A stretch of DNA of 64,000 nucleotides, taken from the NCBI GenBank assembly GCA_902805475.1, contig CADCSX010000002.1, positions 806,001 to 870,000 of the forward strand, given 5' to 3'. The notes under the pieces are model-generated. The model had not been told where the DNA came from. It searched no databases and saw only the letters and a list, made by a program, of their open reading frames with translations. A program made the translations under genes and the position numbers. Shown here one piece after another: positions 11,093 to 24,861 of this stretch; positions within the stretch are counted from its first letter, which is position 1, and every line of letters begins with the position of its first letter. The stretch is from Entonaema liquescens. Its lineage: Eukaryota > Ascomycota > Sordariomycetes > Xylariales > Xylariaceae.

Positions 11093-13517
11093 TATTTGCA
11101 TAAAGAGCATTGGATAAAATGATTGGAAGGGCAAAAAAGAAAAAGACATTATTCAGTTTTATTTAGGCATTGTTTTGGCACCACATCGCGGAATTCATCT
11201 CTAACGTAGGGCTGATAGGTAACCGAGTAAACACCAGGGATCCCAGAATAACCAATCATATAACCGCTCGCCTTTTCGGCATAGCTAACTTGCATATACG
11301 TGGCCACGAACAAAAAAGTGTGTGCCACTTTTCCTGTACTTCTTATTGACCGCCTCAACTCCTCCCGCACAGCCATCGCGAGTCACGCAGGTACAAAATC
11401 CTTACCCATGCCGAAAGGAAGCTATGACTTCATCACGAAACATCTTATGATTATTTAACTGGTTGCCTCGTTGGAAGAAAGCAATCCAATGGGCCTTTGG
11501 CGCCCAACAACAAGAATAAGGTCCCGTGAGCTTTAAAAGTCTGGCCGCCAATGTTTACATTGATAAAAGACTGTTTCCACTTATAGCTCGGCTACACACT
11601 GCATGCCAAGCATTCCGTTCATGTCTTCTATCCACGTCAATGCGACCTAACTCTTTCAAAAACGTCTACAGGGGCTGAGCACACAAAAATTGACGAATAC
11701 TGGCGGGTATTTCGACTGAGTCGAAAACCCGAAGCCGTAGAAGAATAGTCGAGACTCACGCCAGAATCAATGGCGAAAAGTGGGACATTATAGGTCATTG
11801 GCTCTGAGCGAAGAGCATGATGCAATTCCCATCTGACAATTTCGAAGCTCGTGAAGCTTACGGTTTAGTAGCTATTGTTGTAGATACCATAGGGACTCTG
11901 GAGTCATATGAGCCCAATGTTTAGAATGAGAGGATCCGAGAGGGCTATCCCTTCAATTGATGTACAGAGATATTTCTAGGCCGTTCGTAGTTATTACAAG
12001 TGTTGAGGACGTGCTCATACACTCGAAGCTTCACATGGGAAGAGAGAAGCGCTATTAGACAATTGCTAAGAGAAATGAGGGAGCCCACGCTGAAGCGCGG
12101 TTTCTGATTGGTATCCAAATTCAAGCTTAATAGCAATCAACTCAATGCAAAACTTATAGATGACCATCTTCAACTATGGTATTGACTCATATTTGCCTAA
12201 CAGCGCAGGTCCCAGCAATCCGGCTAGTCAGGAACAACGTCCGAGTGCCCTGATCCTCTACAAGATGCGTAGATGATTGGTTAAGGTGAGCTCCGTGGGT
12301 TGCCTCCCATGTCCTCGGACCCGGTGTGTAGACTGAGAATGATGGGTCAGGCTACCTCGGTATAGACCTGATTCTCATTCGAGAGTCTTTATAGACTCCA
12401 CAAAACACCAAGGCAAGAAAAAGGAGGTACTTGAGCTATAAGCAGGTTATGTTTATTATAATACGAAGGCATATGATTCGACGGGATTTATGAAATATTC
12501 TTCCGTTACTTGTTACCTAGGGATAGTCGATATAGATTGTTGTGTGGTGAAATATTGCATTTGAACTCAATAAGATCGTTTACGAAAGAAGATTTCTACT
12601 AAAGTACTACAAGGAATAATATTGATAATTAAGCTGCCATTAGGAAATCTAATGAAAGTTTGAATTAGTGGCATATAGTTGTGTATATACTTTTACATAT
12701 AACGAGGACGTTGTTTACCCAGTACTATACTCTTATCACTGCCCTTAGTGAGCAACCTATAGAGTCGATATACTATAAATAGAGATAAATAGGTTATTTC
12801 TACATAGATACCGGGGTCAAACCTAGACCCAGTATACTATTGCCTACCCTATCCAAAGTTGGCTCCACAGGGCACGGAGCCGTTCCAAGATCTACCCATC
12901 TTACAGCTCATTATTTTATGACTAACCCGTCGTCTAAGTCCCGCTAGTACAAATGGCATCCCCGGAAACGCGGGTTGCCCCGGATCCATAGCCGTATTAC
13001 GAGTTCGTCTTATTGCTTATAATCCTCTAATACCACCAATACATAATTCGGCTGTTCAAGTTGCGCCTCTAGAGATTGTTTGTCCAAAACTGCAAATATG
13101 TCAAGGCCCAGGGGCGCCTACAAGAATCCCAAGATTATCTATTGAATACATCAACGGTCTTATATTCTACTACTGATGTGCAGTCGTGGATTAAGAATTA
13201 TATGATTTCTATTCGCGACAAGTTGAGCCATGCTCCATCAGTACGCCTAATACAGATAGATATTGTATCCGGAGTTTCAGGGGCTAGTATCGTTATCCCT
13301 GCTACCATCGCCAATACTGTCTGTATCAGCAATAATACGAATAATACGAAACGACACATCAAAGAGGCGTTAGGAACTATGAGGGTCGAAATATGTGTCA
13401 GATATTTAAATAGAATATTGGCTATGGTCCTACGTTCTAGGTATGTCTAACCCTCTTATTTAGACGTACACGCGCAAGACATGAAATACCCTCGAGTATG
13501 GTGTCCTTGACAGTACA
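11093..13517. other. Intergenic region without a supported gene
   Basis: Short open frames exist on both strands (for example 11149-11376 minus and 13076-13450 plus), but none shows a known motif, a strong start with supporting splicing, or a plausible partner exon. The plus-strand frame at 13076-13450 opens only with a TTG. Composition becomes AT-richer between about 12420 and 12830. Confidence 0.4.
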
Positions 13518-15190
13518 TTACGCATCACTATCTATAACAGATTCAGGCTCCGATGATGGTTTATTATCACCATTGGTAGTCGGCGTCCGCACGAGCAATG
13601 CCAGGACTAACATCATAATACACGTTATCGACACTCCGAGGTACGGCAGACCAATCCACACCCCACCTAATCTCATTCCCAGAGTAAAAAGACCCGCCAG
13701 CGCAGGTGTTGTCCAAATATTGCTACCTACATCTAGGAGTGCCATGATGCTGAATAGTCTAGACCGATGCTCGACGTCGATATGCGAGGTTGCAACGCTT
13801 TTGATGAAACTTGCTGATCCGGAGCCAAGAGACATAATAACAAGGCCGATTACGAATACAGGCAAGGTGGGAGATACGCCGAGGATGAAACTACCTATGG
13901 TATAAATCAAGTAGGACCACCGCGCTAACACGAGATCGCGATTCTTCTCGTTTGCTACGCGCAGCAATCTTGGTGTTGTTGGCTGAGTAACCAGCTTGGA
14001 TACGCTTGGGACGATCGACAGTACCACGACTATGTGAGCGATGCCAAAGACGGATTGAATATAACCGGTTTTGGCCAATGGGATATGGTAGTTCTTCGAA
14101 ATATACTGGACCATGAACTGGAGGGTACACATCACGACTGGCATCGACAGGAGGCATATGCCAAGAATAAGAACAACAGAACCTTTTCGAATGATGGACA
14201 AGGAGTCTTTCAACTGAGCGAAGCCCCGTAATGCACGCGATTTTAATGTTGGCGTGGACACGGTAGTGTCTGGATGTGAAGCTTGGTGGAATGTTTCTGG
14301 GAGAATGCCTATTAGAATGGCGGTTATGGCCCATAGCACGGTGGTGAGCCACATAGTAGGCCAGGGACCGGTTAAGGACATCATAGCAGACGCCAGTGCC
14401 GGCGAGACTAAGTTACCTGATAGGCTCGCGACGTGAACCCTCATGAAGGCAATTGATCTATGAGCTGTAAGTGACGGGGAATGGGAAACTGGGTTATTGA
14501 ATCGCTGACGTACCTATTAGATTCGGGCGCTATGTCGCTCACTATGCTGTAAGTACAAGCGCCAATGACTGGTGGACCGCCTGAGAGGTGCGCGATAGAC
14601 GATATCCAAATCCATCGAGTCGGGAACACGTCTGGAAAATAGCCCACAATCATGATCAATAGCACGTGAAATATCATGCCTATTGCAGCGGTGGCGTAGA
14701 CCGGTTTGCGGCCGATGCGATCAGCGACAATACCCCAAAGGATAGCGACAAGACAGCCAATGCCTGCATTTAGAGCCTCTAGAAAAGCGAACAGATACGC
14801 TAATTCGGATTGTATAGCATCTTTCTTGCAGAGCGCTTCGTCTATTGGTTCGCCGGAGACTGGTAGCTTGCCGTAATAGTGATGGCAGAGAATATCTTCA
14901 TATATTCTAGTCATGGGGATCTGCTGGAAGCCACCGGCGAGGGAACCAACAAGGACAATCAAATAGCATAGGCCTAAAATGAGATCTGAGTTCTTCTTCC
15001 ACGATACGGCAATTTCGGCGCCAGAGATGGATGAGGCAAGCGTGGGTGACCTTGTTGATGGGCCGGACTTCCAAGCCGGGCCGGAAGCTAACGCGGGGGA
15101 CCCCCGAACGCCCGAAATCTCCGAAGTCTCCACAAGAGGAGTTCGCTCGGTGATGGCGTTCTCATCATCATCAGAAGTTTGTCCGCTCAT
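13518..15190 (-). CDS. MFS transporter
   Basis: Exon 1 is 15190-14514 and exon 2 is 14457-13518. The intron 14513-14458 has a GTACGT donor and a CATAG acceptor. The result is 538 residues in exact frame. Upstream in-frame ATGs at 15274 and 15226 exist; ATG 15190 (MSGQTSDDDE) is chosen because a polar, acidic N-terminal tail is usual for this family and the ATG has A at -3. The major facilitator signature GIVADRIGRKP lies at about 153-163 in the loop after the second predicted helix, and roughly twelve hydrophobic helices follow across both exons. The segment between helix 1 and helix 2 (YEDILCHHYYG, then a Cys) matches the extended first loop of a fungal MFS subfamily often found near secondary-metabolite genes. 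The substrate is unknown. No biosynthetic cluster is visible nearby. Confidence 0.9.
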
Positions 15191-18100
15191 TTCGAAGTTG
15201 AACGGATCGTTTGAGAATCTGATCATATACTTTGATGTTGGATGACGAGAGATAAGGCTGCAAGATGGTTTCATTATCTCGGCGGCTTAGCCGCGCACGC
15301 GACAATCACACGCTCGGGCCTATCATATAGCGAATAAGAAGCTATTTGTGGAACATTATACAGGGGTAGGATGTATGCCAACTTACATAATTCAAGACAT
15401 GTCTACAAGTGGTGGAATCAAACGGGAATTAACTCAGTGAACCCATTCCATATATCTGCCAATTTGTATGTTTCTCATAGGGAATTACCTAGGTTTCGCT
15501 CCTAGTTTCAATATATTTCCATTTATTATTATTATCGTGAACCCTTCATACGTACTAGAGGCTACCCCTTCTTCTATCGCGACCGTACAAAGTCGCCAAG
15601 CCCCCTGTCACTTAATAAACAGCACACAGAATTGTGAAGTCGATATCCCTTAGCTCCTTCAACCCCACCAACTACTTCCGATACCCCTCTACCGCCTGAT
15701 GACGACTATACTATGACGAGTCGAGCAACGAGAGAACTCTTACGAATAACGAGATACCGGCGGACGGACGAGACTTTCCACTCTATGCGACCGTCTCCCT
15801 CCTGCCAGCGAAGCGCTTTCGTCAAGGGAAATAAGGGATAGTCGTAGTCGTCATCTGTAGTACATTCTTGGCATGGGAGGGATCAGGTAGTGTCGGGTCG
15901 GTCCGAGGAAACAATGGGAGATGGTAAAACAATTAGGACCCTATGTTTCAACGATATCTCCCCGTTTCTGTGTAGAAGTTGCTCCCTGGGAAGGGGAAGC
16001 GAAGAAGTATGAACCAATAATTCCCTATCGCATCGCTAGTTATATTTGGCTTTCGGTGGAGATACTAGTGAAACCAAGATCTTAAACTCACGATGCAGAG
16101 GAAGTGTTGCTATGCGAAGTGGTATCAGGGCATCTAAACTCAATCCTGCCCTAGATATTCCTGTGGAGTATCCTTCTCGCATCTACTCATAACACCACCC
16201 TTGCAATAGGCAATCGACTACTTGTCTCGTAGGCGGCCATGAACGACCCGCGGGGACACATTGTAGGCGGTAAAGGAACCACAGTGGTTCTAGTCTGGCC
16301 AACAACACGGCGGGCTACTCGATGCTTCGGGACCGGTTCTCGTCATGAAACTGACCTAGGATCCCGGAAAGCGTAACGTCTCCTTTGCTCTAAATCCTTC
16401 ACGATAATCCTAGAAGTGCCTGCAACATCTTCCACGACTTCACGCTAAATTGAAGATATTGCGTTTCGAAAGGACCAAGCAATTTCCCGATGCCCTCAAT
16501 GCCTCCCTAGGCCCGCGCGTACAATTATTGGGATACGAATCTCGATTTGCTAAGTGTTGCACAAGCTGCAAGTTGTAAAATTGAATTGATACGCGTTCTT
16601 CGTGTTCGTAGGGGTGGAAACTGGCTTGGAACCAATGAGGAGGGCCTTGTAGACCGATTCAGCCGACTGTAGCACCAGATCAGCCATGACCTGCAAGTTA
16701 TATTTGCAAGTTACGTTATTCATTCACAGATACACCAGCTGAGCTGTCAGTCGCGGCCAGAACGGACTAGAGCCTCACCGACAATCAGTAGGGATCGTGC
16801 TCACGGCCATTCCGCCTATGATCGCGCCGGCCAGAACACTGATGATATTAAGATTATAGATTAGAGCTGAAGAGTCAAAGAGCAACTTCGCGCCGGCCCC
16901 GGAGAAGCCTTTTCCAATGCCAGCTTTACCCACCCGTGGCGGTGTTAGATAGCGGCTCTAGCCGTGGACATACTGCGTTAGCAATACATCTTAGAAATGC
17001 ATACATTTAATGATTGGGTATTACGGAAGCCCAATGCTAGGGAAGCTCGTGGCTTGGAGACTGTTGATACGAATTGACCAGATGTTATTCCCAGTGCCAT
17101 GGCTGCAGTGCGATGGAACGCGTAATTCAATGCGCGGGATGCTCAGATCTCCGGTTCATCTTTATCGTCGTGCGTCCTGGGAACTTCGATACAATGTAAT
17201 CCTGCCCGATGGTCGGGAGGTCAAAATATAGGAAAGAGATGAAGCAAAAATCCTACTTCTCGGAAAGGTGTAAAGTTATTATAGAAAGGATATGTTTTAC
17301 CTCCGGAAGGATTATCACCTATTCGGGAAAGTTACAATTTGAGGTTACGCTTATTAGTTCGAAACTCACGTCATGTTTATTTATGCAAGTAGGAATCAAT
17401 CCCGCGATAGCTTCGCTATCACCATGATCATGATCCGGGATGTTGTGCATGATCAAGGTACCGAAAGTACCCAATTCGATGCACGGATCCGATTCTTGTC
17501 AGCCTCAACAATGGCATTAGGTGCTTGAGGCTTGAAGAGGCGTGAGGCTTAAACTAGGGGGAGTACGGCAAGCCGAAGTAATCATCATACAATTTTCCAA
17601 TTGGGCTGATACCCGAACAGCTATCCGAAACGTAATGTCAAGTATGGTGCGAAAAGGAAATCCGCGGAATATCATTACTCGTTCTGGTGAGACACATACA
17701 ATAATTCGAGATTCGCAAGCCTGGCATCTTGGATTGGTATCACCAAATAATCAGCCCATATCTACCTATATTGTCGGTCGTTGATGTTCTATCTCGCGTT
17801 TTAAATCCCTACGTTACAGGATGAGGTCATCGCCGGTGAATTATGAGGTAACAAGTTCCAGGTCCTGGCTTCGGGACCGTCTTGATGTCCCTTCGATGTC
17901 CCTCGACAGCTGTCAGTGGGTACGCGTAGGGATACGAATAAGCTAGCAAGGACGTTAGACGACACTCGGGGTGAGTTACCGTAGTGCATAGGAAATATTC
18001 AAATGCACGTGTGAAGATGCATGATGCATTAGCTAGTTCAGGAGGATCTTCTGGGCAACATCTCCGAAGCAAACGCCACACTATCGATTGAAATACGATC

Positions 18101-18496
18101 CTCTTACACAACTGTATCTTACTTGTAAGTCGGTCAGAAAGGCCCGTTCTGCTTCCGATCCCCATCGGTCCCGGATGCGCGGCGCAGCTAGAAAACTGCT
18201 ACAGGACCCTAGGTCTACCTAGAAACACCATAAGCCCACAGGATCTTTTTACAGAATGAGGCTCGCGGGTTATACCGGTTGTTGCACGACAGAGGTCCCC
18301 AGCAGGAATGCTGGGTTGATCAGCTTTTCCCTATATAACGGGTAGGTCTGACACCTTGATCGTACAACCGCCTATTGTCTTAGTGCAACCAGGGAGTTAT
18401 CGTCTCTTTAATATCCGTAGCGCGATCGACACATTTTCGTCTTCTCAGGTTTAATAGAAATTTCATAACTTCACCTACACCTTATCCTCACCGACA
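15191..18496. other. 3.3-kb gene-poor region
   Basis: This is the divergent space between the MFS gene and the tyrosinase. Between 15660 and 17000 no open frame of 60 codons occurs on either strand. Short frames between 17010 and 18165 show no family resemblance. I found no inverted repeats or tRNA-like structure by eye. Confidence 0.45.
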
Positions 18497-19806
18497 ATGC
18501 ATCTACTGGGAAGCTCTGTCATAATAGGGGCCTTTGTTGCCCTGGCAAGTCAGTCTGTACTCGCCAGTCCTGTCGGACATGGCTCGGGCCACGCTGGTGG
18601 AATACCGATGCCGCATGACTTCAAGAAGTTCGAAGATACATATCATAGAAACATCAGAGAATCCTTGGGATCTCGCGGGTGTACTAAGAGAACCATCGCC
18701 TTCCGCAAGTCATGGTAAGGAGTCATGATCACTCGTCAAGATGAATCTTCCATTGCGGGCTATAACTCTAACATGACCTTCAGGGATACCCTCGACGACG
18801 CAACAAGAGCGGACTATCTACGCGCTGTAAAATGTCTGGCGGCAAAACCACCAAAGATGGACACGAATCTAGCGCCGGGCGCTGTCAACAGGCTGGATGA
18901 CTTCACTTACATCCATATCAACCAGACTAATATAATTCACCAATCAGTGAGTTAATCCACTTGCTAATTTGTTCTAATATATTCGCCAACTAATTACGAT
19001 AGGGTTACCTTCTCCCGTGGCATCGCCTGTTCCTGTGGCAAATGGAGGAAGCTCTGCGCAACGAGTGTGGATATAAAGGGCACCTCCCCTACTGGGACGT
19101 CGCGCGGTTCTCCGAAGACCAGTCTAAGTCTAAGGTCTTTGATGGCTCCATGACATCCTTTGGTGGTAACGGCGCCCCCATATCGCATAAGCCCCAAAAG
19201 GTCATTCTTCCAGGATTGGTCATAAGGAACTTTTCGCTACCAATGCCTGCGGGCTCGGGAGGTGGCTGCGTTACGGATGGGCCCTTTAAGGATTTTACGA
19301 TTAGTTTGGGCCCCGTGGCAAAGGAGATCATCGACCCGGCTAACAAGTATGGCTACCAACCCAACAAGCGGTGCTTGTCGAGGGACTTCTATAATCCGGC
19401 AAGCCAAGGTGTTCTAACGTGGGGCAACGCGACGACCATCGTAGCATCCAAGAATATCAAGGAACTCAGAAACAACATTGAGAAACTATGGCATCTGAAT
19501 TCACACACGTTCGTGGGTCGCGAAGCAGCAGATCCCTTCAGCACGCCTAACGACCCGGTTTTCTATCTTCTACACGCGCAGATTGATCGGCTATGGGCGA
19601 TATGGCAAGGCCAAGACCTTCAAGAGAGGACATACGCAATTGATGGGAACCGAACATTTTTGGGTATTCCTCTTGACTACGCGCCAAACGTTCCACGGAG
19701 TCTGGCAACGATAGAGGATACAATGAGCATGGGATTGGGCTGGAACCCCAAGGCGAAGGAAGGGATGCCGGCGACCGAACTTGGCCGATGCTATGTGTAC
19801 CTATGA
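18497..19806 (+). CDS. Secreted tyrosinase / copper phenol oxidase
   Basis: Exons 18497-18714, 18784-18946 and 19003-19806 give 394 residues in exact frame. Introns have GTAAGG and GTGAGT donors, with a TCTAAC branch site in the first. Residues 1-23 form a signal peptide (MHLLGSSVIIGAFVALASQS, then VLA). The CuA site is His117 (YIHINQT), His125 (IIHQS) and His134 (LLPWHRLF), followed by LRNECGY, a typical tyrosinase block. The CuB site is His291 and His295 (HLNSH) plus His318 in FYLLHAQIDRLW. The usual HH pair before the third CuB ligand is here LH (Leu317), but the ligand His I expect is kept. It probably oxidises phenols or o-aminophenols outside the cell. The length fits short fungal tyrosinases without the C-terminal cap domain of long forms. 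Confidence 0.93.
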
Positions 19807-22800
19807 ATAGATACGGGAGGGATTTGCTCATTTTCTTTTGAATTAGATCTGATGGTAATTAGGTAGATAGATAAATCTGACGAGACATGAATTACGCACA
19901 TAATAAAAACCAATGTCTTTTCTATGAGTCATTAAGCTCTTGAATATGAGATATAAAAGACACTTACATCAAAGTTATCGTAGCACTAAGACGTCCGCAT
20001 GGAAACTCCGGTTAGAGGCGGGAAATCTGGCCTTCAACGTGTTCTTTGCGGACGCCTGCACCGCGTCCCGCACAATATCATTAATGAGATCTGATCCTCG
20101 CTTTCAACTAGGCAGGTATATCGAGTGCAGACTTAGGCTAGAATCCCTCTTTGGCCTCTACATCCAAACCAGTAAGACCTTTTTCAAGTTCCCCCCTTAC
20201 CCTCCCCTATCGGCGAACCTATCGGCGAGCCCCTAGCGGCCTTCGATCGTAATTGAGGAGCCCGGCGAAAAGCTGAAGAATATTCCATGGTCATAGGATC
20301 ATGACGGCGCAACATTTCCCAGTTTCTCATTGATGTGTCCTGTCTCCTAGGAAAAGCTATTGATGCGTGGCGTTCTGGATCATTCGACTTCTTAAAGGAG
20401 AATTTGAGTGTGTGGCGTCTAGGTGGCTATCAGCCCAATCTCAGATACCTGGCAGCATCCATGTGCTTTACCGCCTCGGCCGCCGGCTGGCGTATTTCCG
20501 AATTATATACTCCTTGACTACAAGTAACAATACTAAATGCATGTCCCATCATATGACTCGCTTATCTCGTAAGGCTTAGAACCATGATTAGGATCTGACA
20601 TTGGGCTGGGATCGGGCAATTCCACGTGCGTCGTAAAACACGGATGCCCCCGCCAGCAAACATTCATTACTATGTACAATAGGTATCCTTTGGCGAGGGC
20701 GCAAACACCTGACACCATTCGGAGAGTTCATTTGTGAGGTGTAACATCGATTAATCACGGAAGTATATTCCATGTCTCTCATACCATTCACCGTATGCTG
20801 TCGACGTACTCTAGTCTATATCACTAGCGGTCTGTTCGCTTTAGCTTTCTCGTATGGCTACCCCATGCCTTTAAGACTTGCTGTAGCGCTTATGATATTT
20901 CCTATTTGGTTCGGTCGCGTCTGGTCTTGCTTAGATACCCTGTCCCTGGGTCTGTCAAGATAAGGATGATCCGCAATGGAATGATTCGAAACGGCGTTTT
21001 CGTGCATTTGAGCGACGCCGTGTAACTCGGGACTATCTGTTGGGGTAACCGCGCGGTACCTAGGTATCACGAAGTATGGCTTAACATGCTTGGTATCGTA
21101 GTCTGAGGTAGACGCCTTATAGGGAACACCACTACCAACTACGATTTGCGAGCAAAGGAAGTTACATAGATGATTGCTACTCTGATTCCTACTTGTCTCA
21201 AGTACCTAAAGCAAACTTATTAGCTCAATTTCACTCAAGCCGTCTACATTTCTTATATTTGTCTTAGATCTTTAGATTTATGTTAGCCGCCATATACAGC
21301 AGAGGAGTCTGATGCACACCATCTTCTCGAGCGAATAGTTGGTTAGGTATATTAAAGAACGACCTCGGGGATACGGACTGTGTAGCCCCTTTTCCCCCAT
21401 TGACCATCCTCTAGATAACTAAACCACCATACCTGTATGAAATCCGTAGTGCGACAAGAATTCAATATTATTATGCGAATCGGAGTTAAGTATATGTGTT
21501 TTTTTCACCATGGGCGGTGAACACGTCCAGATATTCATCAATATAGGTAAATGATCTGGCGATACCTGCTTCCATAGCATTGGCCAGCCTTGGGTCGCAC
21601 TAATAGAGCTGAAAGCTGATCGTATCCTCTTAGCGAGCTTACTGTGACACACGTCTGAGAGCTAAATGCATGGTCGTACATGTTGTCATATTATCATTGC
21701 TTTTAAATACGCCTTGACGTCTCTGTTTGAAATTCTCAAGTCAGAAGTTTGTTTAGTAAAATGATACAAAGAAACGTTCGGCAGCAACCCACCGACCTTA
21801 CAGCTCCCACTAGAAGCTAGTTTGTAACTTGGTGTAAATTTAAGGGGAAATATAAAGGTCACATCTAAGCGAACAGATACAAAGTTATGAGTTGAGAAAA
21901 CCGCCGCTATAGCAACAGCCGCATCCCGGGGTCAATTACTTCGTTTCCAAAAGGAGTGCATGAGAAGTTTGAGAAACCGATAGACCCGAATTAGCAGCTC
22001 AGCCTTCAAGATAATTATCAATCATAATGCTATACATCTCATATTAGCGAAGTTCATATCCAGTTCGATCGCGTAGGGTCTCAATGTGCTGCTGATCAGG
22101 GCTGCTAAGCTTGCCGAGGTAGTTTTCGGAGGGGTTCATTGGACCGGAGCCGCAAGATAACCGAGATATAATGCATGGCCCATGGTGACCTGTCATATAA
22201 TTACCTAATGCCTTCTATCAATGTTAAAAATGTAGCTTCACTGGTTACGAGAGAACATAACGAGCATTCTCCTAATTTTAGCAGACTAGGTATATACAAT
22301 ATCGAAGCGGCTAAGCAGGAGACTATACTCTATATTATAAACTATCTATTCACATTGATGGTCAGTCTTAACCCATATAGTAGTGTTTTATGCAGTTCGG
22401 ACCTCCTGCCCTATCAGATACCGCCCCAATGATGCGAGATGACAGCATTTAGCCTATTAGAGCTATAGATATAGCAAGGGCCCAGAACATACCCAAGGTT
22501 CCAGAGCTTTGGAGGGTTCCATCAATGAAAGTCACATGTAGGGTCTTATCGACAGGAAAGGAAGCTCCTTGAACCTTACAAGTGCCGACATACTAGAGGT
22601 AGGGACATGATTGTGCTATAGAATTGTTAAAGTCAGTTATATGCCTCTCCTACATTCACCGGTTTATAAGCATGGCTAGCTGCTTCTTTCGCGTAGAGAT
22701 GATCACCGTTAGGAGAAGAGAGCAAATCCTGGCTGTGCCTGAAGCCATATAGCTAGAACTAAACTTGCAGAGGCGCAACAGCGGCGATATTTCTTAACGC

Positions 22801-22816
22801 ATCCTATCTTCCATTC
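19807..22816. other. 3-kb intergenic region
   Basis: Several frames of 60-100 codons on both strands overlap each other, and none carries recognisable motifs. The final 150 bp are the promoter of the carboxylesterase. No repeat structure was noticed. Confidence 0.4.
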
Positions 22817-24403
22817 ATGATGAAACGATTATTCTTATTGTGTAGTACTTTCGTGAAGATCCTCGCAGCTAGCCGGCTATGCGATCGAGATGATGGTCCC
22901 AGCTTGACGGTAGGGACCCTGACGGGATCCTACACTGGTCTACAAAATCCAGAATATCCGGGTGTCAGAGAGTTTCGAAACATCCCCTATGCTGAACCTC
23001 CCGTTGGCAAGCTCCGATGGAAACCCCCGGTGCCTCTCCGTCCTTCACAGGCCCATCATTATTCTTACAGGTTTCCGCCTTCATGTCCTCAATACTTGAC
23101 ATCTCACTTATCACTATGGAATGCCAATATTACCAACTTCTCTATCTCCACGGGCGATCAGAGTCACTATGCAGGAGAAATGGCGCAGACTACAGCAGAA
23201 GATTGCTTGAGCTTAGCGATCTGGACACCTATTAATGCTACATCGCAAGACAAGCTTCCCGTAGGTTTATTTCTGCCGGGCGGTAGTTTTAGGGGCGGTG
23301 GCTTGGATGCCCCTTACCACATACCGGCAGGATGGGTGAACCGTAGTCAAAAGCACATCATGGTTACCATGAATTATAGAGTCAATATATTCGGATTTCC
23401 GAATGCAGCAGGGCTTGAAGATAATGATCTGGGTATTCTGGATCAGAGACTTTCCCTAGAATGGGTATATGCAAATATCGAAGCCTTCGGCGGCGACCCA
23501 AGGCGCATCACCGTATGGGGTCACTCGGCTGGTGGAGTATCGGCAGACGTCTTGAATTTCGCATACCATGATGATCCGTTAGCTGCTGGCTTCTTCCTGA
23601 TGTCTGGGACAGCAATGCGTACCTTTGCACAAGGTGATAATGCATTACAAACGAACTTTACCTACGTCGCTAAGGAGCTTGGCTGCGATTTTCCAGACGA
23701 CCCTAACGCTGAAGTTGAATGTATGAGACAGGTCCCGGTGAATCTAATAACAAACTTAGTGGGGCATTATGGGGACGAAAAGAAGAAACCCTCTTTGTTT
23801 TTCAGACCTACAGCTGACAACAGAGTCATATTTAAGAACTACACAGAAAGAGCCGAAAGAAGTCTGATCTCGAAGGTACCAGCACTCATCAGCGATACTT
23901 CCAACGAGCAGTCAAGCCTTATTGCATATCCTGTCGATAACCTAGTACAGGGTCCTAATAAGACAGAGGTTGATAAAGGAACACTGAACGACTTCATTTG
24001 TCCTGCCTTCAACTCTTCGAACGTCAGGGACTCTAATAGCCTTATCACGTACCGTTATCAATACGCCGGGAACTACTCAAATTTAACTCCATTCTCCTGG
24101 ATGGGGGCCTACCATGGAGCCGATCTGCCCATGATTTTTGGAAGTTATAACATTACGGGTGGAGCCACAGATTTCCAGAGGCAGGTGGCAGAGACGATGC
24201 AGGACTACGTATTAGCATTCTTAACAGATCCGGGGGATGGGTTGAAGTCTTTCAGTTGGCTACCTAATGGTTACGAGCCTAGAGTTGACGGCCCAATGGT
24301 GAGATTTGGAGCAGGGGACATCGTAGTCCAAAGTATCAACGCCTCGGATGTAGACACTGCGTGTATGGGAATAGGACATTATAACTCACATCCATATAAG
24401 TGA
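22817..24403 (+). CDS. Secreted type-B carboxylesterase
   Basis: An uninterrupted frame of 528 residues. The N-terminus (MMKRLFLLCSTFVKILAAS) is a signal peptide; two adjacent ATGs make the start ambiguous by one residue. Family landmarks in order: YTGLQNPEYPGVREFRNIPYA near the start, the EDCLSLAIW block, oxyanion-type GGSFRGGG, and the elbow GHSAGG with Ser237. The triad acid is probably Glu364 (DTSNEQS) and the base His433 (GAYHGADLPMIFG). Several N-x-S/T sites (NITNFS, NATS, NRS, NYS, NLT, NIT) agree with passage through the secretory route. The fold is the cholinesterase-like alpha/beta hydrolase. The natural ester is not predictable. Confidence 0.95.
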   Translation: MMKRLFLLCSTFVKILAASRLCDRDDGPSLTVGTLTGSYTGLQNPEYPGVREFRNIPYAEPPVGKLRWKPPVPLRPSQAHHYSYRFPPSCPQYLTSHLSLWNANITNFSISTGDQSHYAGEMAQTTAEDCLSLAIWTPINATSQDKLPVGLFLPGGSFRGGGLDAPYHIPAGWVNRSQKHIMVTMNYRVNIFGFPNAAGLEDNDLGILDQRLSLEWVYANIEAFGGDPRRITVWGHSAGGVSADVLNFAYHDDPLAAGFFLMSGTAMRTFAQGDNALQTNFTYVAKELGCDFPDDPNAEVECMRQVPVNLITNLVGHYGDEKKKPSLFFRPTADNRVIFKNYTERAERSLISKVPALISDTSNEQSSLIAYPVDNLVQGPNKTEVDKGTLNDFICPAFNSSNVRDSNSLITYRYQYAGNYSNLTPFSWMGAYHGADLPMIFGSYNITGGATDFQRQVAETMQDYVLAFLTDPGDGLKSFSWLPNGYEPRVDGPMVRFGAGDIVVQSINASDVDTACMGIGHYNSHPYK

Positions 24404-24861
24404 AACCAAGTTTATATTCACTATTTAGAGTACGACGTAACATCTCGGCGATTCTTTCGCGTCTAAACCGTTCACCTAGTTCCTTAATTCGTGAAAGGAG
24501 GCCTATGTGAATCATCCCATTGTAGGAATAGTTCTCGGACCGTCGACCAGCTTCTTATAATGTTCATAATTTGCATGCATTATACACGTGCTCAAACTCC
24601 CAGGACATAATATGGCTGAATCTGTAGTACTTTAGACCATTCCGTCCTATTCTAGAGCCAAGGTGCTTGAAGTTACTAAGATGAATGCACTGCTAAGTGC
24701 CAAACTGACATCACGCTTTAGAATCCGGAAGTTTCTCCTGAGGTAGTCAATATTCACTGCACATAAAAATAGTACACAATGCAAGCAGTTTCATTCTAAC
24801 TCACCAATCCTAATTACCGACAAAGCCTCTACTCGAGGTAGATGCACATTGCCAATTCAAC
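24404..24861. other. Intergenic region, promoter of the next gene
   Basis: 458 bp between two co-oriented genes. Nothing specific was recognised. Confidence 0.4.

Noticed and set aside
11149..11376. 75-codon minus-strand frame
   Set aside because: No signal peptide, motif or supporting exon; length is within chance expectation.
13076..13450. 124-codon plus-strand frame near the MFS gene
   Set aside because: It starts at a TTG, not an ATG, and shows no recognisable family.
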